From positions 1-64,000 of the forward strand of contig JALCNW010000001.1 of the NCBI GenBank assembly GCA_022649305.1: 64,000 bases of DNA. The letters are read 5' to 3'. The stretch's first letter is position 1. Each line of letters begins with the position of its first letter. Under the pieces are notes generated by a model. It saw nothing but the letters and a program-made list of their open reading frames with translations, was not told the origin of the DNA and made no database searches. The stretch is from Enterobacter sp. (GTDB lineage: Bacteria; Pseudomonadota; Gammaproteobacteria; Enterobacterales; Enterobacteriaceae). Shown here piece after piece: positions 49,946 through 59,691 of the stretch. The translations under genes and the position numbers were made by a program.

Positions 49946-51913
49946 ATGCCAATAGAAACGATTTTTACGCCGCAGAGCGATGCTTTTTATTCCGTCACCA
50001 CCCATGCGGCCGGGCCACAGGGCGCGCTGCCGCTGACCCCGCAAATGCTGATGGAGTCGCCAAGCGGCAATCTGTTTGGCATGACGCAAAACGCAGGTAT
50101 GGGCTGGGATGCGAATAAACTCACCGGGAAAGAGGTGCTGATTATTGGCACTCAGGGTGGGATCCGCGCAGGAGATGGCCGCCCGATCGCGCTGGGCTAC
50201 CACACGGGACACTGGGAGATTGGCCTGCAAATGCAGGCGGCGGCGAAAGAGATTACTCGCCACGGTGGGATCCCGTTTGCCGCGTTTGTCAGCGATCCCT
50301 GCGATGGTCGTTCTCAGGGAACGCACGGAATGTTTGATTCCCTGCCGTATCGCAACGATGCGGCTATTGTGTTTCGACGTCTTATTCGTTCCCTGCCGAC
50401 ACGCCGCGCTGTGATTGGCGTTGCCACCTGCGACAAAGGCCTGCCAGCTACCATGATCGCGCTGGCATCCATGCATCATTTGCCGACGATTCTGGTACCG
50501 GGTGGTGCCACGCTGCCACCCACTTTTGGTGAAGATGCCGGAAAAGTGCAAACCATCGGGGTGCGCTATGCCAATGACGAGCTTTCTTTGCAAGAGGCCG
50601 CCGAGCTGGGTTGTCGCGCCTGCGCCTCGCCGGGTGGTGGCTGCCAGTTCCTGGGAACGGCGGGAACGGCGCAGGTGGTGGCAGAGGCGCTAGGTCTGGC
50701 GCTGCCGCATTCGGCGCTGGCTCCGTCAGGGCAGGATGTCTGGCTGGAGATCTCGCGGCAATCTGCGCGGGCGGTCATCGAACTGGATAACCGCGGCATT
50801 ACCACGCGCGATATCCTGACGGACAAAGCCATTGAAAACGCGATGGTGATCCACGCCGCGTTTGGTGGTTCCACCAATTTACTGCTGCATATTCCGGCTA
50901 TCGCGCATGCAGCGGGCTGCACGTTGCCTGACGTTGAGCACTGGACGCGTATCAATCGTAAGGTGCCACGGCTGGTCAGCGTGTTGCCAAACGGACCGGA
51001 TTATCACCCGACGGTGCGCGCCTTCCTGGCGGGCGGTGTGCCAGAGGTGATGCTCCATCTGCGCGCGCTCGGTCTGCTGCATGAAGATGCCATGACCGTC
51101 ACCGGGCAGACGGTGGGGGAAAATCTTGACTGGTGGCAGGCATCGGAGCGTCGTGCGCGATTCCGCCAGTGCCTGCGCGATCAGGACGGTGTCGATCCGG
51201 ATGATGTGATCCTGCCGCCGGAGCGTGCCAAAGCCAGAGGGTTAACCTCGACGGTGGCTTTCCCGGTTGGCAATATCGCGCCAGAAGGCTCGGTGATCAA
51301 AGCCACGGCAATCGATCCGTCGGTGGTCAGTGAGGATGGTGTGTATCGGCATACTGGCCGGGCACGGGTGTTTGTTTCTGAAGCCCGCGCGATTAAGGCA
51401 ATCAAAAACGGTGAGATTGAACAGGGCGACATTATGGTGGTGATCGGTGGCGGGCCGTCTGGTACCGGCATGGAAGAGACCTATCAGCTGACGTCGGCCT
51501 TAAAGCATGTGTCGTGGGGAAAATCAGTATCGCTCATCACTGACGCGCGTTTCTCCGGCGTGTCTACCGGCGCATGTTTCGGCCACGTAGCGCCAGAAGC
51601 GCTGGCCGGAGGGCCGATTGGCAAGCTTCGCGATGATGACATCATCGAGATTGTTGTTGATCGTCTCTCCCTGACCGGCAGCGTGAACTTTATCGGCACG
51701 CGACATGCGCCGCTGACGCCTGACGAGGGCGCGGCGGAACTGGCGCTTCGTCAGCCGCATCCGGAACTGCACGCTCATGTTTTTTTGCCCGACGACACCC
51801 GCCTGTGGGCGGCATTACAGTCGGTGAGTGGAGGCACCTGGAAAGGGTGTATTTACGACACGGATAAAATTATCGAGGTTATTAACGCCGGTAAAAAAGC
51901 GCTCGGATTGTAA
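49946..51913 (+). CDS. yagF: YagF/YjhG-type sugar-acid (D-xylonate) dehydratase
   Basis: 655 aa IlvD/Edd family; [17 protein letters not shown]; follows yagE. Confidence 0.88.
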   Translation: MPIETIFTPQSDAFYSVTTHAAGPQGALPLTPQMLMESPSGNLFGMTQNAGMGWDANKLTGKEVLIIGTQGGIRAGDGRPIALGYHTGHWEIGLQMQAAAKEITRHGGIPFAAFVSDPCDGRSQGTHGMFDSLPYRNDAAIVFRRLIRSLPTRRAVIGVATCDKGLPATMIALASMHHLPTILVPGGATLPPTFGEDAGKVQTIGVRYANDELSLQEAAELGCRACASPGGGCQFLGTAGTAQVVAEALGLALPHSALAPSGQDVWLEISRQSARAVIELDNRGITTRDILTDKAIENAMVIHAAFGGSTNLLLHIPAIAHAAGCTLPDVEHWTRINRKVPRLVSVLPNGPDYHPTVRAFLAGGVPEVMLHLRALGLLHEDAMTVTGQTVGENLDWWQASERRARFRQCLRDQDGVDPDDVILPPERAKARGLTSTVAFPVGNIAPEGSVIKATAIDPSVVSEDGVYRHTGRARVFVSEARAIKAIKNGEIEQGDIMVVIGGGPSGTGMEETYQLTSALKHVSWGKSVSLITDARFSGVSTGACFGHVAPEALAGGPIGKLRDDDIIEIVVDRLSLTGSVNFIGTRHAPLTPDEGAAELALRQPHPELHAHVFLPDDTRLWAALQSVSGGTWKGCIYDTDKIIEVINAGKKALGL

Positions 51914-52266
51914 TTATTAAAATATTAACTCGTCTGCGGAAGTTATTTCGCGGACGATTTTTCTACGCCCGTAATATAGCGATTGACGGAAATTATTATT
52001 TTCATAACTCATTGAAATAAAACACAAAACTATTTTTCATTTTCATCTTTATAACGATATTTATCACAAAAGCAAAATATCATAATTCATAAACAAGAAA
52101 TGACCATTGCCGATAAAACGATCATCTCATTACACTTTATTAACACGAAAATGTGAAATCAGCACACGAAAAAAGGGTGTATTCCTGACGATGCACCAGG
52201 TGAAGTATTGGCCTGGACCAGGTCCCTGACGTTTGCACTGTTCCACTCTCTGCGTTGGGGGTCAAA

Positions 52267-53646
52267 ATGCAATTAACCATGAAAGATAAGATTGGCTACG
52301 GGCTGGGTGATACCGCCTGCGGCTTCGTCTGGCAGGCGACGATGTTCCTGCTCGCCTATTTCTATACCGATGTCTTTGGCTTATCCGCAGGCATCATGGG
52401 CACGCTGTTCCTGGTGTCGCGCGTGTTGGATGCGGTCACCGATCCGTTAATGGGGCTGTTAGTCGACCGCACCCGCACGCGTCACGGACAATTCCGCCCG
52501 TTCCTGCTGTGGGGGGCTATTCCATTTGGCATCGTGTGTATGCTCACCTTCTACACGCCGGATTTCTCTGCGCAGGGCAAAATCATCTACGCCTGCGTGA
52601 CCTACATTCTACTGACGCTGGTCTACACCTTCGTTAACGTGCCCTATTGCGCCATGCCAGGTGTGATCACCGCCGATCCTAAAGAGCGTCATGCCCTTCA
52701 GTCCTGGCGCTTTTTCCTGGCAGCGGCAGGATCGCTGGCAATAAGCGGAGTGGCTCTGCCGCTGGTGGGTATCATTGGTAAAGGTAACGAACAGTTGGGC
52801 TACTTTGGCGCGATGTGCGTGCTGGGGGTGAGTGGCGTGGTGCTGCTGTATGTTTGTTTCTTTACGACCAAAGAGCGCTATACCTTTGAGGTTCAGCCGG
52901 GTTCATCGGTATCGAAAGATCTCAAGCTGCTGTTCGGTAATACCCAATGGCGCATCATGTGCGCGTTCAAAATGATGGCGACTTGTTCCAACGTGGTGCG
53001 CGGTGGGGCCACGCTCTATTTCGTTAAATACGTGATGGATCATCCTGAAATGGCGACGCAGTTCCTGCTCTACGGCAGCATTGCCACCATGTTTGGATCG
53101 CTTTGCTCCTCCCGACTGTTGGGCCGCTTTGACCGCGTGAAGGCGTTTAAGTGGATTATCGTGGCTTATTCGCTGATTAGCCTGCTGATTTTCTTCACCC
53201 CGGCCGAAAATATCGCCCTGATTTTTGCCCTCAACATCGTGTTCCTCTTCGTCTTTAACACCACCACGCCGCTGCAATGGCTGATGGCCTCCGACGTGGT
53301 CGACTACGAAGAGAGTCGCAGTGGACGCCGCCTGGACGGGCTGGTGTTTTCGACCTATCTCTTCAGCCTGAAAATTGGCCTGGCGATTGGTGGCGCGGTG
53401 GTGGGCTGGATTCTGGCATGGGTGAACTACTCTGCCAGCAGTAGCGTGCAGCCGGTTGAAGTCTTAAGCATCATCAAGATTCTGTTCTGTGTGGTGCCGG
53501 TGGTGCTCTATGTCGGCATGTTCATCATGCTCTCACTGTATAAGCTGTCCGATGCGCGCGTGGAAGCGATAAGCCAGCAGTTGATCAAGCATCGCGCGGC
53601 GCAGGGCGAGGATATTCCCGCTGCGGCGACGGCGGCATCTCATTAA
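52267..53646 (+). CDS. yagG: GPH-family glycoside transporter (YagG-like)
   Basis: MQLTMKDKIGYGLGDTACGFVWQATMFLLAYFYTDVFGLSAGIMGTLFLVSRVLDAVTDPLMG. Confidence 0.88.
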   Translation: MQLTMKDKIGYGLGDTACGFVWQATMFLLAYFYTDVFGLSAGIMGTLFLVSRVLDAVTDPLMGLLVDRTRTRHGQFRPFLLWGAIPFGIVCMLTFYTPDFSAQGKIIYACVTYILLTLVYTFVNVPYCAMPGVITADPKERHALQSWRFFLAAAGSLAISGVALPLVGIIGKGNEQLGYFGAMCVLGVSGVVLLYVCFFTTKERYTFEVQPGSSVSKDLKLLFGNTQWRIMCAFKMMATCSNVVRGGATLYFVKYVMDHPEMATQFLLYGSIATMFGSLCSSRLLGRFDRVKAFKWIIVAYSLISLLIFFTPAENIALIFALNIVFLFVFNTTTPLQWLMASDVVDYEESRSGRRLDGLVFSTYLFSLKIGLAIGGAVVGWILAWVNYSASSSVQPVEVLSIIKILFCVVPVVLYVGMFIMLSLYKLSDARVEAISQQLIKHRAAQGEDIPAAATAASH

Positions 53647-53658
53647 GAAGGAGGCAAT

Positions 53659-55278
53659 ATGTACACTCTGAACAACCCGATTCTGACCGGATTTAACCCG
53701 GACCCTTCGATGTGCCGTCAGGGCGAAGATTACTACATCGCTACGTCCACCTTTGAGTGGTTTCCGGGCGTGCGCATTTATCACTCCCGCGATTTGAAAA
53801 ACTGGTCGCTGGTGAGTACGCCGCTGGATCGGGTATCGATGTTGGATATGAAAGGCAATCCGGACTCTGGCGGTATCTGGGCACCGTGCCTGAGCTTCGC
53901 TGACGGGCAGTTCTGGCTGCTCTACACCGACGTCAAAATTGTCGATTCGCCGTGGAAAAATGGCCGCAACTTTTTAGTGACCGCACCGTCAATTGAAGGC
54001 CCGTGGAGCGAGCCGATTCCGATGGGCAATGGCGGGTTCGATCCGTCGCTGTTCCACGACGATGATGGCCGCAAATATTATATTTATCGTCCGTGGGGAC
54101 CGCGGCACCACAGCAATCCGCACAATACCATCGTCATGCAGGAGTACTTCCCGCAGACGCAGCGGCTCTCGCCGGAACGTAAAACCCTCTTTACCGGTAC
54201 GCCGCTGTGCTACACCGAAGGGGCGCATATTTATCGCAAAGACGGCTGGTACTATATGCTGGTGGCGGAGGGCGGCACCAGCTATGAACACGCTGTGGTC
54301 GTGCTGCGGGCAAAAACGCTGGAAGGCCCATATGAACTGCACCCTGACGTGACGATGATGACCAGCTGGCATCTGCCTGAAAATCCACTGCAAAAGAGCG
54401 GGCATGGGTCATTGCTGGAAACGCACACCGGCGAATGGTACATGGCGTATCTCACCAGCCGCCCGCAGCGTTTGCCCGGTATTCCACTACTTGCCTCCGG
54501 CGGGCGTGGCTACTGCTCGTTAGGACGCGAAACCGGCATTGCGCGCATCATCTGGCGCGACGGATGGCCCTATGTTGAAGGCGGCAAGCATGCGCAGTTG
54601 ACCGTACCGTGCCCGCAAATGACGCAGAGTCTTACCGTCCCGCAACCCAACTGGCGTGACGACTTTAACGCCGACACGCTCGACCCTGAACTCCAGACGT
54701 TGCGCATTCCTTTTTACAGCACTCTCGGCTCCCTGAGCGCGCGGCCCGGTTTTTTGCGCCTGCACGGCAACGATTCGCTCAACTCGACGTTTACGCAGTC
54801 TACCGTGGCGCGGCGCTGGCAACATTTTGCCTTCCGCGCGGAGACGCGTATGGAGTTTGCTCCGCAACACTTCCAGCAGAGCGCGGGGATAACCTGCTAC
54901 TACAACACTAAAAACTGGAGTTACTGTTTTGTTGATTACGAGGAAGGACAGGGGCGAACGCTAAAGGTGATCCAGCTAGACCATAACGTTCCGTCGTGGC
55001 CGCTTCACGAGCAGCCCATTCCCGTTCCGGATGATGCACAAAGCGTGTGGCTTCGCGTGGATGTCGATCGACTGGCCTATCGCTACAGCTACTCGTTTGA
55101 TGGTGAGCACTGGCAAACTGTGCCTGTCACTTACGAGGCGTGGAAATTGTCAGATGATTATATTGGCGGGCGCGGGTTCTTTACCGGGGCGTTTGTGGGC
55201 CTTCACTGCGAGGACATCAGCGGTGACGGCTGCTACGCTGATTTTGATTACTTCAGCTACGAGCCGGTAGAAGAGTAA
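53659..55278 (+). CDS. yagH: GH43 beta-xylosidase (YagH/XynB-like)
   Basis: 539 aa; NPILTGFNPDPSMCRQGEDYYIATSTFEWFPGVRIYHSRDLKNW. Confidence 0.9.
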   Translation: MYTLNNPILTGFNPDPSMCRQGEDYYIATSTFEWFPGVRIYHSRDLKNWSLVSTPLDRVSMLDMKGNPDSGGIWAPCLSFADGQFWLLYTDVKIVDSPWKNGRNFLVTAPSIEGPWSEPIPMGNGGFDPSLFHDDDGRKYYIYRPWGPRHHSNPHNTIVMQEYFPQTQRLSPERKTLFTGTPLCYTEGAHIYRKDGWYYMLVAEGGTSYEHAVVVLRAKTLEGPYELHPDVTMMTSWHLPENPLQKSGHGSLLETHTGEWYMAYLTSRPQRLPGIPLLASGGRGYCSLGRETGIARIIWRDGWPYVEGGKHAQLTVPCPQMTQSLTVPQPNWRDDFNADTLDPELQTLRIPFYSTLGSLSARPGFLRLHGNDSLNSTFTQSTVARRWQHFAFRAETRMEFAPQHFQQSAGITCYYNTKNWSYCFVDYEEGQGRTLKVIQLDHNVPSWPLHEQPIPVPDDAQSVWLRVDVDRLAYRYSYSFDGEHWQTVPVTYEAWKLSDDYIGGRGFFTGAFVGLHCEDISGDGCYADFDYFSYEPVEE

Positions 55279-55282
55279 CGCC

Positions 55283-56041
55283 TCAGGCCGGGTAGCCCAG
55301 CGCTCTTGAGAGCTGAAGCCCGGCCTCTTCCAGTTGTAGCCGAAAACGAGTCAGTTCGTCATCGTCCACACGGGAGGTGAGCGTTGACAGGCTTAGGGCG
55401 GCAATGACACGAGATTCATGATTCCACACCGGCACTGACACGCAGCGCACGCCTTGCTCGTTCTCTTCGCTATCTAGCGCGTACCCTTGCGCGCGCGTTT
55501 GCGTCAGCGCAGCCAGCAGATCCTGGCGTGAGGTAATGGTCGCGGGAGTGAACGTGGTGTACTGATACCCCTCAAGCAGCGGGTTTAATTCTGCGTCATC
55601 CAGCCAGGCGATCAGCACCTTACCGATGGCGGTAGCATGCACCGGCAGACGGCGGCCAATGCGTGAATAGGCAATCGCGGCGAGCTTCCCTTCGATCTTC
55701 TCGATGTAAACGCCTTCCCGTCCGTCAAGAATACCCAGATGGGTGGTTTGCCCGGTATCGCGGGATAGCGCGGTCAGCCAGCTTTTGGCCTTCTGGCGAA
55801 TGTCTATCGAGCCCACCACAAAATGGCCGCGTTCGACCAGCTTCATGCCGAGGCGATATTTGCCGTTTTCTGGGTTCTGATCGATATAGCCGTGAAGCTG
55901 TAGCGTTTTGAGGAGTGAATGGAGGGTACTTTTACTCAGCCCCATCAGTTTGCTGATGTCGGTGATCTTAAGCTCCGTGGCCTGCTCGTTAAACAGGTCC
56001 AGGATCTGCAATGCACGTTCAACAGACTGAATGATAGGCAT
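55283..56041 (-). CDS. yagI: IclR-family regulator (YagI/XynR-like)
   Basis: 252 aa; ERALQILDLFNEQATELKITDISKLMGLSKSTLHSLLKTLQLHGYI; convergent with yagH. Confidence 0.87.
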   Translation of the reverse strand: MPIIQSVERALQILDLFNEQATELKITDISKLMGLSKSTLHSLLKTLQLHGYIDQNPENGKYRLGMKLVERGHFVVGSIDIRQKAKSWLTALSRDTGQTTHLGILDGREGVYIEKIEGKLAAIAYSRIGRRLPVHATAIGKVLIAWLDDAELNPLLEGYQYTTFTPATITSRQDLLAALTQTRAQGYALDSEENEQGVRCVSVPVWNHESRVIAALSLSTLTSRVDDDELTRFRLQLEEAGLQLSRALGYPA

Positions 56042-56115
56042 AATGGCGGTTTGTCCACGCTGAAGTTAAGGCGAAAACGTACCCTTTTTACGCTGAAAAA
56101 TCAATCGACTGCTTC

Positions 56116-56150
56116 GCCCTCTCTGTGTAAGAGAGGGCCGAGGTGAGGGC
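56116..56150. repeat. Diverged copy of the palindromic intergenic repeat
   Basis: GCCCTCTCTGTGTAAGAGAGGGCCGAGGTGAGGGC. Confidence 0.65.
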
Positions 56151-56154
56151 AGAT

Positions 56155-57159
56155 TTACTCCCCGAGCGTCGCCACCATGACCGCTTTAATCGTATGCATC
56201 CGGTTTTCTGCCTGGTCAAACACAATGCTCGCCGCGGACTCAAACACCTTATCCGTCACTTCCATTCCACCGTGCAGGCCGAATGCTTTCGCCATTTGCT
56301 TGCTGAGCGCGGTTTGATCGTCGTGGAACGCGGGCAGACAGTGCAGGAACTTCACGTCCGGATTGCCGGTCAGCGCCATCATCTGGCCGTTGACCTGATA
56401 ATCGCGCAGCAGCGCAATACGCTCCTCCCATTTCTCCTTTGGCTCGCCCATCGACACCCACACGTCGGTATAGATGAAGTCCGCGCCTTTCACGCCCGCT
56501 GCGATATCTTCGGTCAGGGTGATCTTCCCGCCGTTCTGAAGCGCCAGCGCGCTGCACTCCGCGACCAGACTCTCCTCCGGCCAGCAGGCTTTTGGAGCCA
56601 CCAGACGCAGATCTAACCCGACCAGCGCCGCCGCTTCGAGCATGGAGTTGCCCATGTTATTACGCGCATCGCCTGCATAGACCAGCGTCATCTCTGTAAA
56701 CGATTTGCCCGGCAGATGTTCCTGCATGGTCAGCAGATCCGCCAGCAGTTGAGTCGGGTGGAACTCGTTAGTCAGCCCGTTCCAGACCGGCACGCCCGCG
56801 TATTCCGCCAGCGTTTCGACCACTTCCTGACCGTGGCCACGATACTGAATGCCGTCGTACATGCGCCCGAGCACGCGCGCGGTGTCCTTAATTGACTCTT
56901 TATGCCCAATCTGGCTGCCGCTTGGCCCGAGATAAGTGACGCGAGCGCCCTGGTCAAATGCGGCAACTTCGAAAGAGCATCGTGTACGGGTCGAGTCTTT
57001 TTCGAAGATGAGCGCGATATTTTTGCCAGTAAGCGTTTGTACTTCCTTACCATTTTTCTTATCCGCTTTGAGTTTGGCGGCAAGGGACAGCAGAGCGTTG
57101 ACTTGTGCAGGGGTAAAGTCGAGCAGTTTCAGGAAGTGTTTTTTATACAGTTCAGACAT
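56155..57159 (-). CDS. argI: Ornithine carbamoyltransferase, anabolic (ArgI/ArgF)
   Basis: 334 aa from [51 protein letters not shown] boxes upstream. Confidence 0.94.
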   Translation of the reverse strand: MSELYKKHFLKLLDFTPAQVNALLSLAAKLKADKKNGKEVQTLTGKNIALIFEKDSTRTRCSFEVAAFDQGARVTYLGPSGSQIGHKESIKDTARVLGRMYDGIQYRGHGQEVVETLAEYAGVPVWNGLTNEFHPTQLLADLLTMQEHLPGKSFTEMTLVYAGDARNNMGNSMLEAAALVGLDLRLVAPKACWPEESLVAECSALALQNGGKITLTEDIAAGVKGADFIYTDVWVSMGEPKEKWEERIALLRDYQVNGQMMALTGNPDVKFLHCLPAFHDDQTALSKQMAKAFGLHGGMEVTDKVFESAASIVFDQAENRMHTIKAVMVATLGE

Positions 57160-57186
57160 TTTATCCTCACATGGCAAAGGCCACTT

Positions 57187-57225
57187 ATTGAATTAAAATT
57201 CACTTTATATGTATGAATATTCATT
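57187..57225 (-). promoter_or_regulatory. Two tandem ARG boxes, 21 bp centre-to-centre
   Basis: TGAAT-TAAA-ATTCA (57189-57202) and TGTAT-GAAT-ATTCA (57210-57223); 18-mers separated by 3 bp. Confidence 0.88.
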
Positions 57226-57324
57226 TGCAACCCTGTTTCATAAATCTTTCTTACATTAGGTGGAGGCAAACACATCCGTGTGTGAAAATAGAAGTATCTG
57301 CCGAACTTTAAAGAGGAACGAGCC

Positions 57325-57750
57325 ATGGCAAACCCAGAACTGCTGGAAGAGCAACGCGAAGAGACGCGCCTGATCATTGAAGAGCTGCTGGATGACGGTA
57401 GCGATCCTGACGCGCTGTACACCATCGAGCACCATTTCTCTGCGGATGACTTTGAATCGCTGGAAAAGCTGGCGGTAGAAGCGTTCAAGATGGGTTACGA
57501 AGTGACCGAGCCGGAAGAGCTGGAAGTGGAAGAGGGCGAAACCGTCATCTGCTGCGACATCCTGAGCGAAGGCGCGCTGAAGGCTGAGCTTATCGACACG
57601 CAGGTTGAACAGCTGATGGATCTGGCCGAGAAGTTTGAAGTGGAATACGACGGTTGGGGCACCTACTTCGAAGATCCGAACGGTGAAGACGGCGACGACG
57701 AAGAAGATGAAGATATCGTCGACGAAGATGACGACGGCGTGCGTCACTAA
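57325..57750 (+). CDS. rraB: Ribonuclease E inhibitor RraB
   Basis: 141 aa; [43 protein letters not shown]; acidic C-terminus. Confidence 0.94.
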   Translation: MANPELLEEQREETRLIIEELLDDGSDPDALYTIEHHFSADDFESLEKLAVEAFKMGYEVTEPEELEVEEGETVICCDILSEGALKAELIDTQVEQLMDLAEKFEVEYDGWGTYFEDPNGEDGDDEEDEDIVDEDDDGVRH

Positions 57751-57759
57751 GCGTTTCAG

Positions 57760-57785
57760 GCGGTGGCGCTTGCCACCGCTTTTTC
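57760..57785 (+). terminator. Rho-independent terminator of rraB
   Basis: GCGGTGGC-gctt-GCCACCGC-TTTTT. Confidence 0.88.
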
Positions 57786-57796
57786 AAGGCTGAAAA

Positions 57797-58555
57797 ATGG
57801 ACTACCCGCAGATACTCGCCCCTGTTCTTTCCTTCCTCCAGTGTCCGACCCCGCAAGCGTGGATTGATAAAGCCCGAGATCCGGCAAACCTGCCGCTATT
57901 GCTCACCGACCACATGGTGTGCGAGCTCAAGGCTGCACAGACCGCGCTGCTGCTGGTGCGTAAATACGTCGCCGATAAACGCGGTGCCGACGCGCTGCTC
58001 GAATGGCTAAAACCTTACGAGTCTTTCACCTTCCGTGACGGCCCGGAACCTGATTTCGTCGCCCTGCACCGACAAATTGGCAAAAGCGTGATGCCAAAAA
58101 CCGACGATCCGTGGGGCCAGGCGCTTATCGACAGCATGGTGATGCTGATTAAAGAAGAGCTGCACCATTTCTGGCAGGTGCGTGAGGTCATGCTGACGCG
58201 CCAGATCCCGTACGTCAAAATCACCGCCAGCCGCTACGCCAAAGGCATGTTGAAAGAAGTGCGTACCCACGAACCGCTGACGCTTATCGACAAGCTGATT
58301 TGCGGCGCGTATATCGAAGCCCGCTCCTGCGAGCGTTTCGCCGCGCTGGCCCCGTTCCTCGACGATGATTTGCAGAAATTCTATCTCTCGCTGTTACGCT
58401 CGGAAGCGCGGCATTATCAGGACTATCTGACACTTGCCCAACAGGTAAGCGACAACGATATCTCTTCCCGTATACAGCTTTTTGGCGAAATTGAAGCCAC
58501 ACTTATCTCAACGCCGGATAACGAGTTTCGCTTTCATAGCGGCGTGCCGATGTAA
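57797..58555 (+). CDS. miaE: tRNA-(ms[2]io[6]A)-hydroxylase
   Basis: 252 aa diiron protein; EELHHFWQV, EARHYQDYL motifs. Confidence 0.92.
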   Translation: MDYPQILAPVLSFLQCPTPQAWIDKARDPANLPLLLTDHMVCELKAAQTALLLVRKYVADKRGADALLEWLKPYESFTFRDGPEPDFVALHRQIGKSVMPKTDDPWGQALIDSMVMLIKEELHHFWQVREVMLTRQIPYVKITASRYAKGMLKEVRTHEPLTLIDKLICGAYIEARSCERFAALAPFLDDDLQKFYLSLLRSEARHYQDYLTLAQQVSDNDISSRIQLFGEIEATLISTPDNEFRFHSGVPM

Positions 58556-58582
58556 CCTGTGATTGCAAAAGGATGCGAGACG

Positions 58583-59314
58583 ATGAAAAGAGCCTGGAAA
58601 CCGATTGTTATTGTTGCCGTACTGGCCGCCGCCGTAGCGTGCTGGGTCTATTACGACAAACAAAGAATGCAGCAGACGCCTGAACATCAGCTCGACACCA
58701 CGCTCAACAGCATGCCGGCCTGGCAGGTGTTGAAAGAGCAAGACCCCGCATTTCAACAACGTATCCGCGCCCAGATCCTCGACATGCAGAAAGAGGGTAA
58801 TTCCGAACAGCAGATTATCGACGTGATCCAGCCGCAGATTTTGCATCTACAGATGTCGCGCCTGCAAACCGCGCCAGATGCGAACGTGGTGGATTATATG
58901 CGCGCCAACATGGAGCAGACCGCCGCCATCCAGAAGGTGAGCGACGACGCCTGTTTTCGCTTTCTGTATCCTGACGTAAGGGGCGGCATCAACCCGATGC
59001 GCGTGCTGGATAAGACGATGATGCAGCGCCGGATGCAGGCCGACGCCGACATGATGCGCGCCGCCTACGGCAATAACAAACACACCGTGACGGCGCAGGA
59101 GCGCGAGAATGCCATCGCCGACGTGCGCCCGATTATGAAGGAGTTGGCTGCGAAGTATGGCGATGACATCCAGTTGCTACAGGCCCCCAACAAGGCAGCA
59201 GGCAAAGAGAAGGTGTCGTGCGATATGGTGCAGGCGATGTGGGCCAAGGTGCTGACGCTACCCGAACAACGCGCCGCCGGGGTGATTCGGCTCGCGGTTT
59301 CTGAGCTGGAATAG
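58583..59314 (+). CDS. Membrane-anchored protein of unknown function
   Basis: 243 aa from MKRAWKPIVIVAVLAAAVACWVYYDKQRM; single N-terminal TM segment; family not recognised. Confidence 0.7.
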   Translation: MKRAWKPIVIVAVLAAAVACWVYYDKQRMQQTPEHQLDTTLNSMPAWQVLKEQDPAFQQRIRAQILDMQKEGNSEQQIIDVIQPQILHLQMSRLQTAPDANVVDYMRANMEQTAAIQKVSDDACFRFLYPDVRGGINPMRVLDKTMMQRRMQADADMMRAAYGNNKHTVTAQERENAIADVRPIMKELAAKYGDDIQLLQAPNKAAGKEKVSCDMVQAMWAKVLTLPEQRAAGVIRLAVSELE

Positions 59315-59420
59315 CCATAGCGCTGATTTTTTCGACACTTAGCACAGGTTTAACGCGCTGCCCCTTGCAAGGCGGCGCGCGACAGGTATAATTCACAACG
59401 TTTTCCGCATACCCTTCAGT

Positions 59421-59505
59421 GCCGAAGTGGCGAAATCGGTAGACGCAGTTGATTCAAAATCAACCGTAGAAATACGTGCCGGTTCGAGTCCGGCCTTCGG
59501 CACCA
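59421..59505 (+). tRNA. leuX: tRNA-Leu(CAA), leuX-type
   Basis: GCCGAAGTGGCGAAATCGGTAGACGCAGTTGATTCAAAATCAACCGTAGAAATACGTGCCGGTTCGAGTCCGGCCTTCGGCACCA; loop TTCAAAA. Confidence 0.95.
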
Positions 59506-59518
59506 TAAGTATGTAAAT

Positions 59519-59543
59519 AGACCTCAACTGAGGTCTTTTTTTA
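59519..59543 (+). terminator. Terminator downstream of tRNA-Leu
   Basis: AGACCTCAACTGAGGTCT followed by TTTTTTT. Confidence 0.85.
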
Positions 59544-59691
59544 TGTCTAAAATCCAGCATTTACCTACCTTTCTCGCTATATTAACTCTCTCAAGGTCAA
59601 CCGACTTCAACGTACATCTACCAACACATGTTGGTACAGATGATGGTATTTCCGGTTCGATAATGCTTGTACCAACAGGGAGGGGATAAGC

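Noticed and set aside
49778-50593. 271-aa ORF on - strand
   Set aside because: Antisense to yagE/yagF
49023-56041. CP4-6-like prophage, because of the yag genes
   Set aside because: No integrase, phage or IS genes around the block; it lies between conserved tabA and argI
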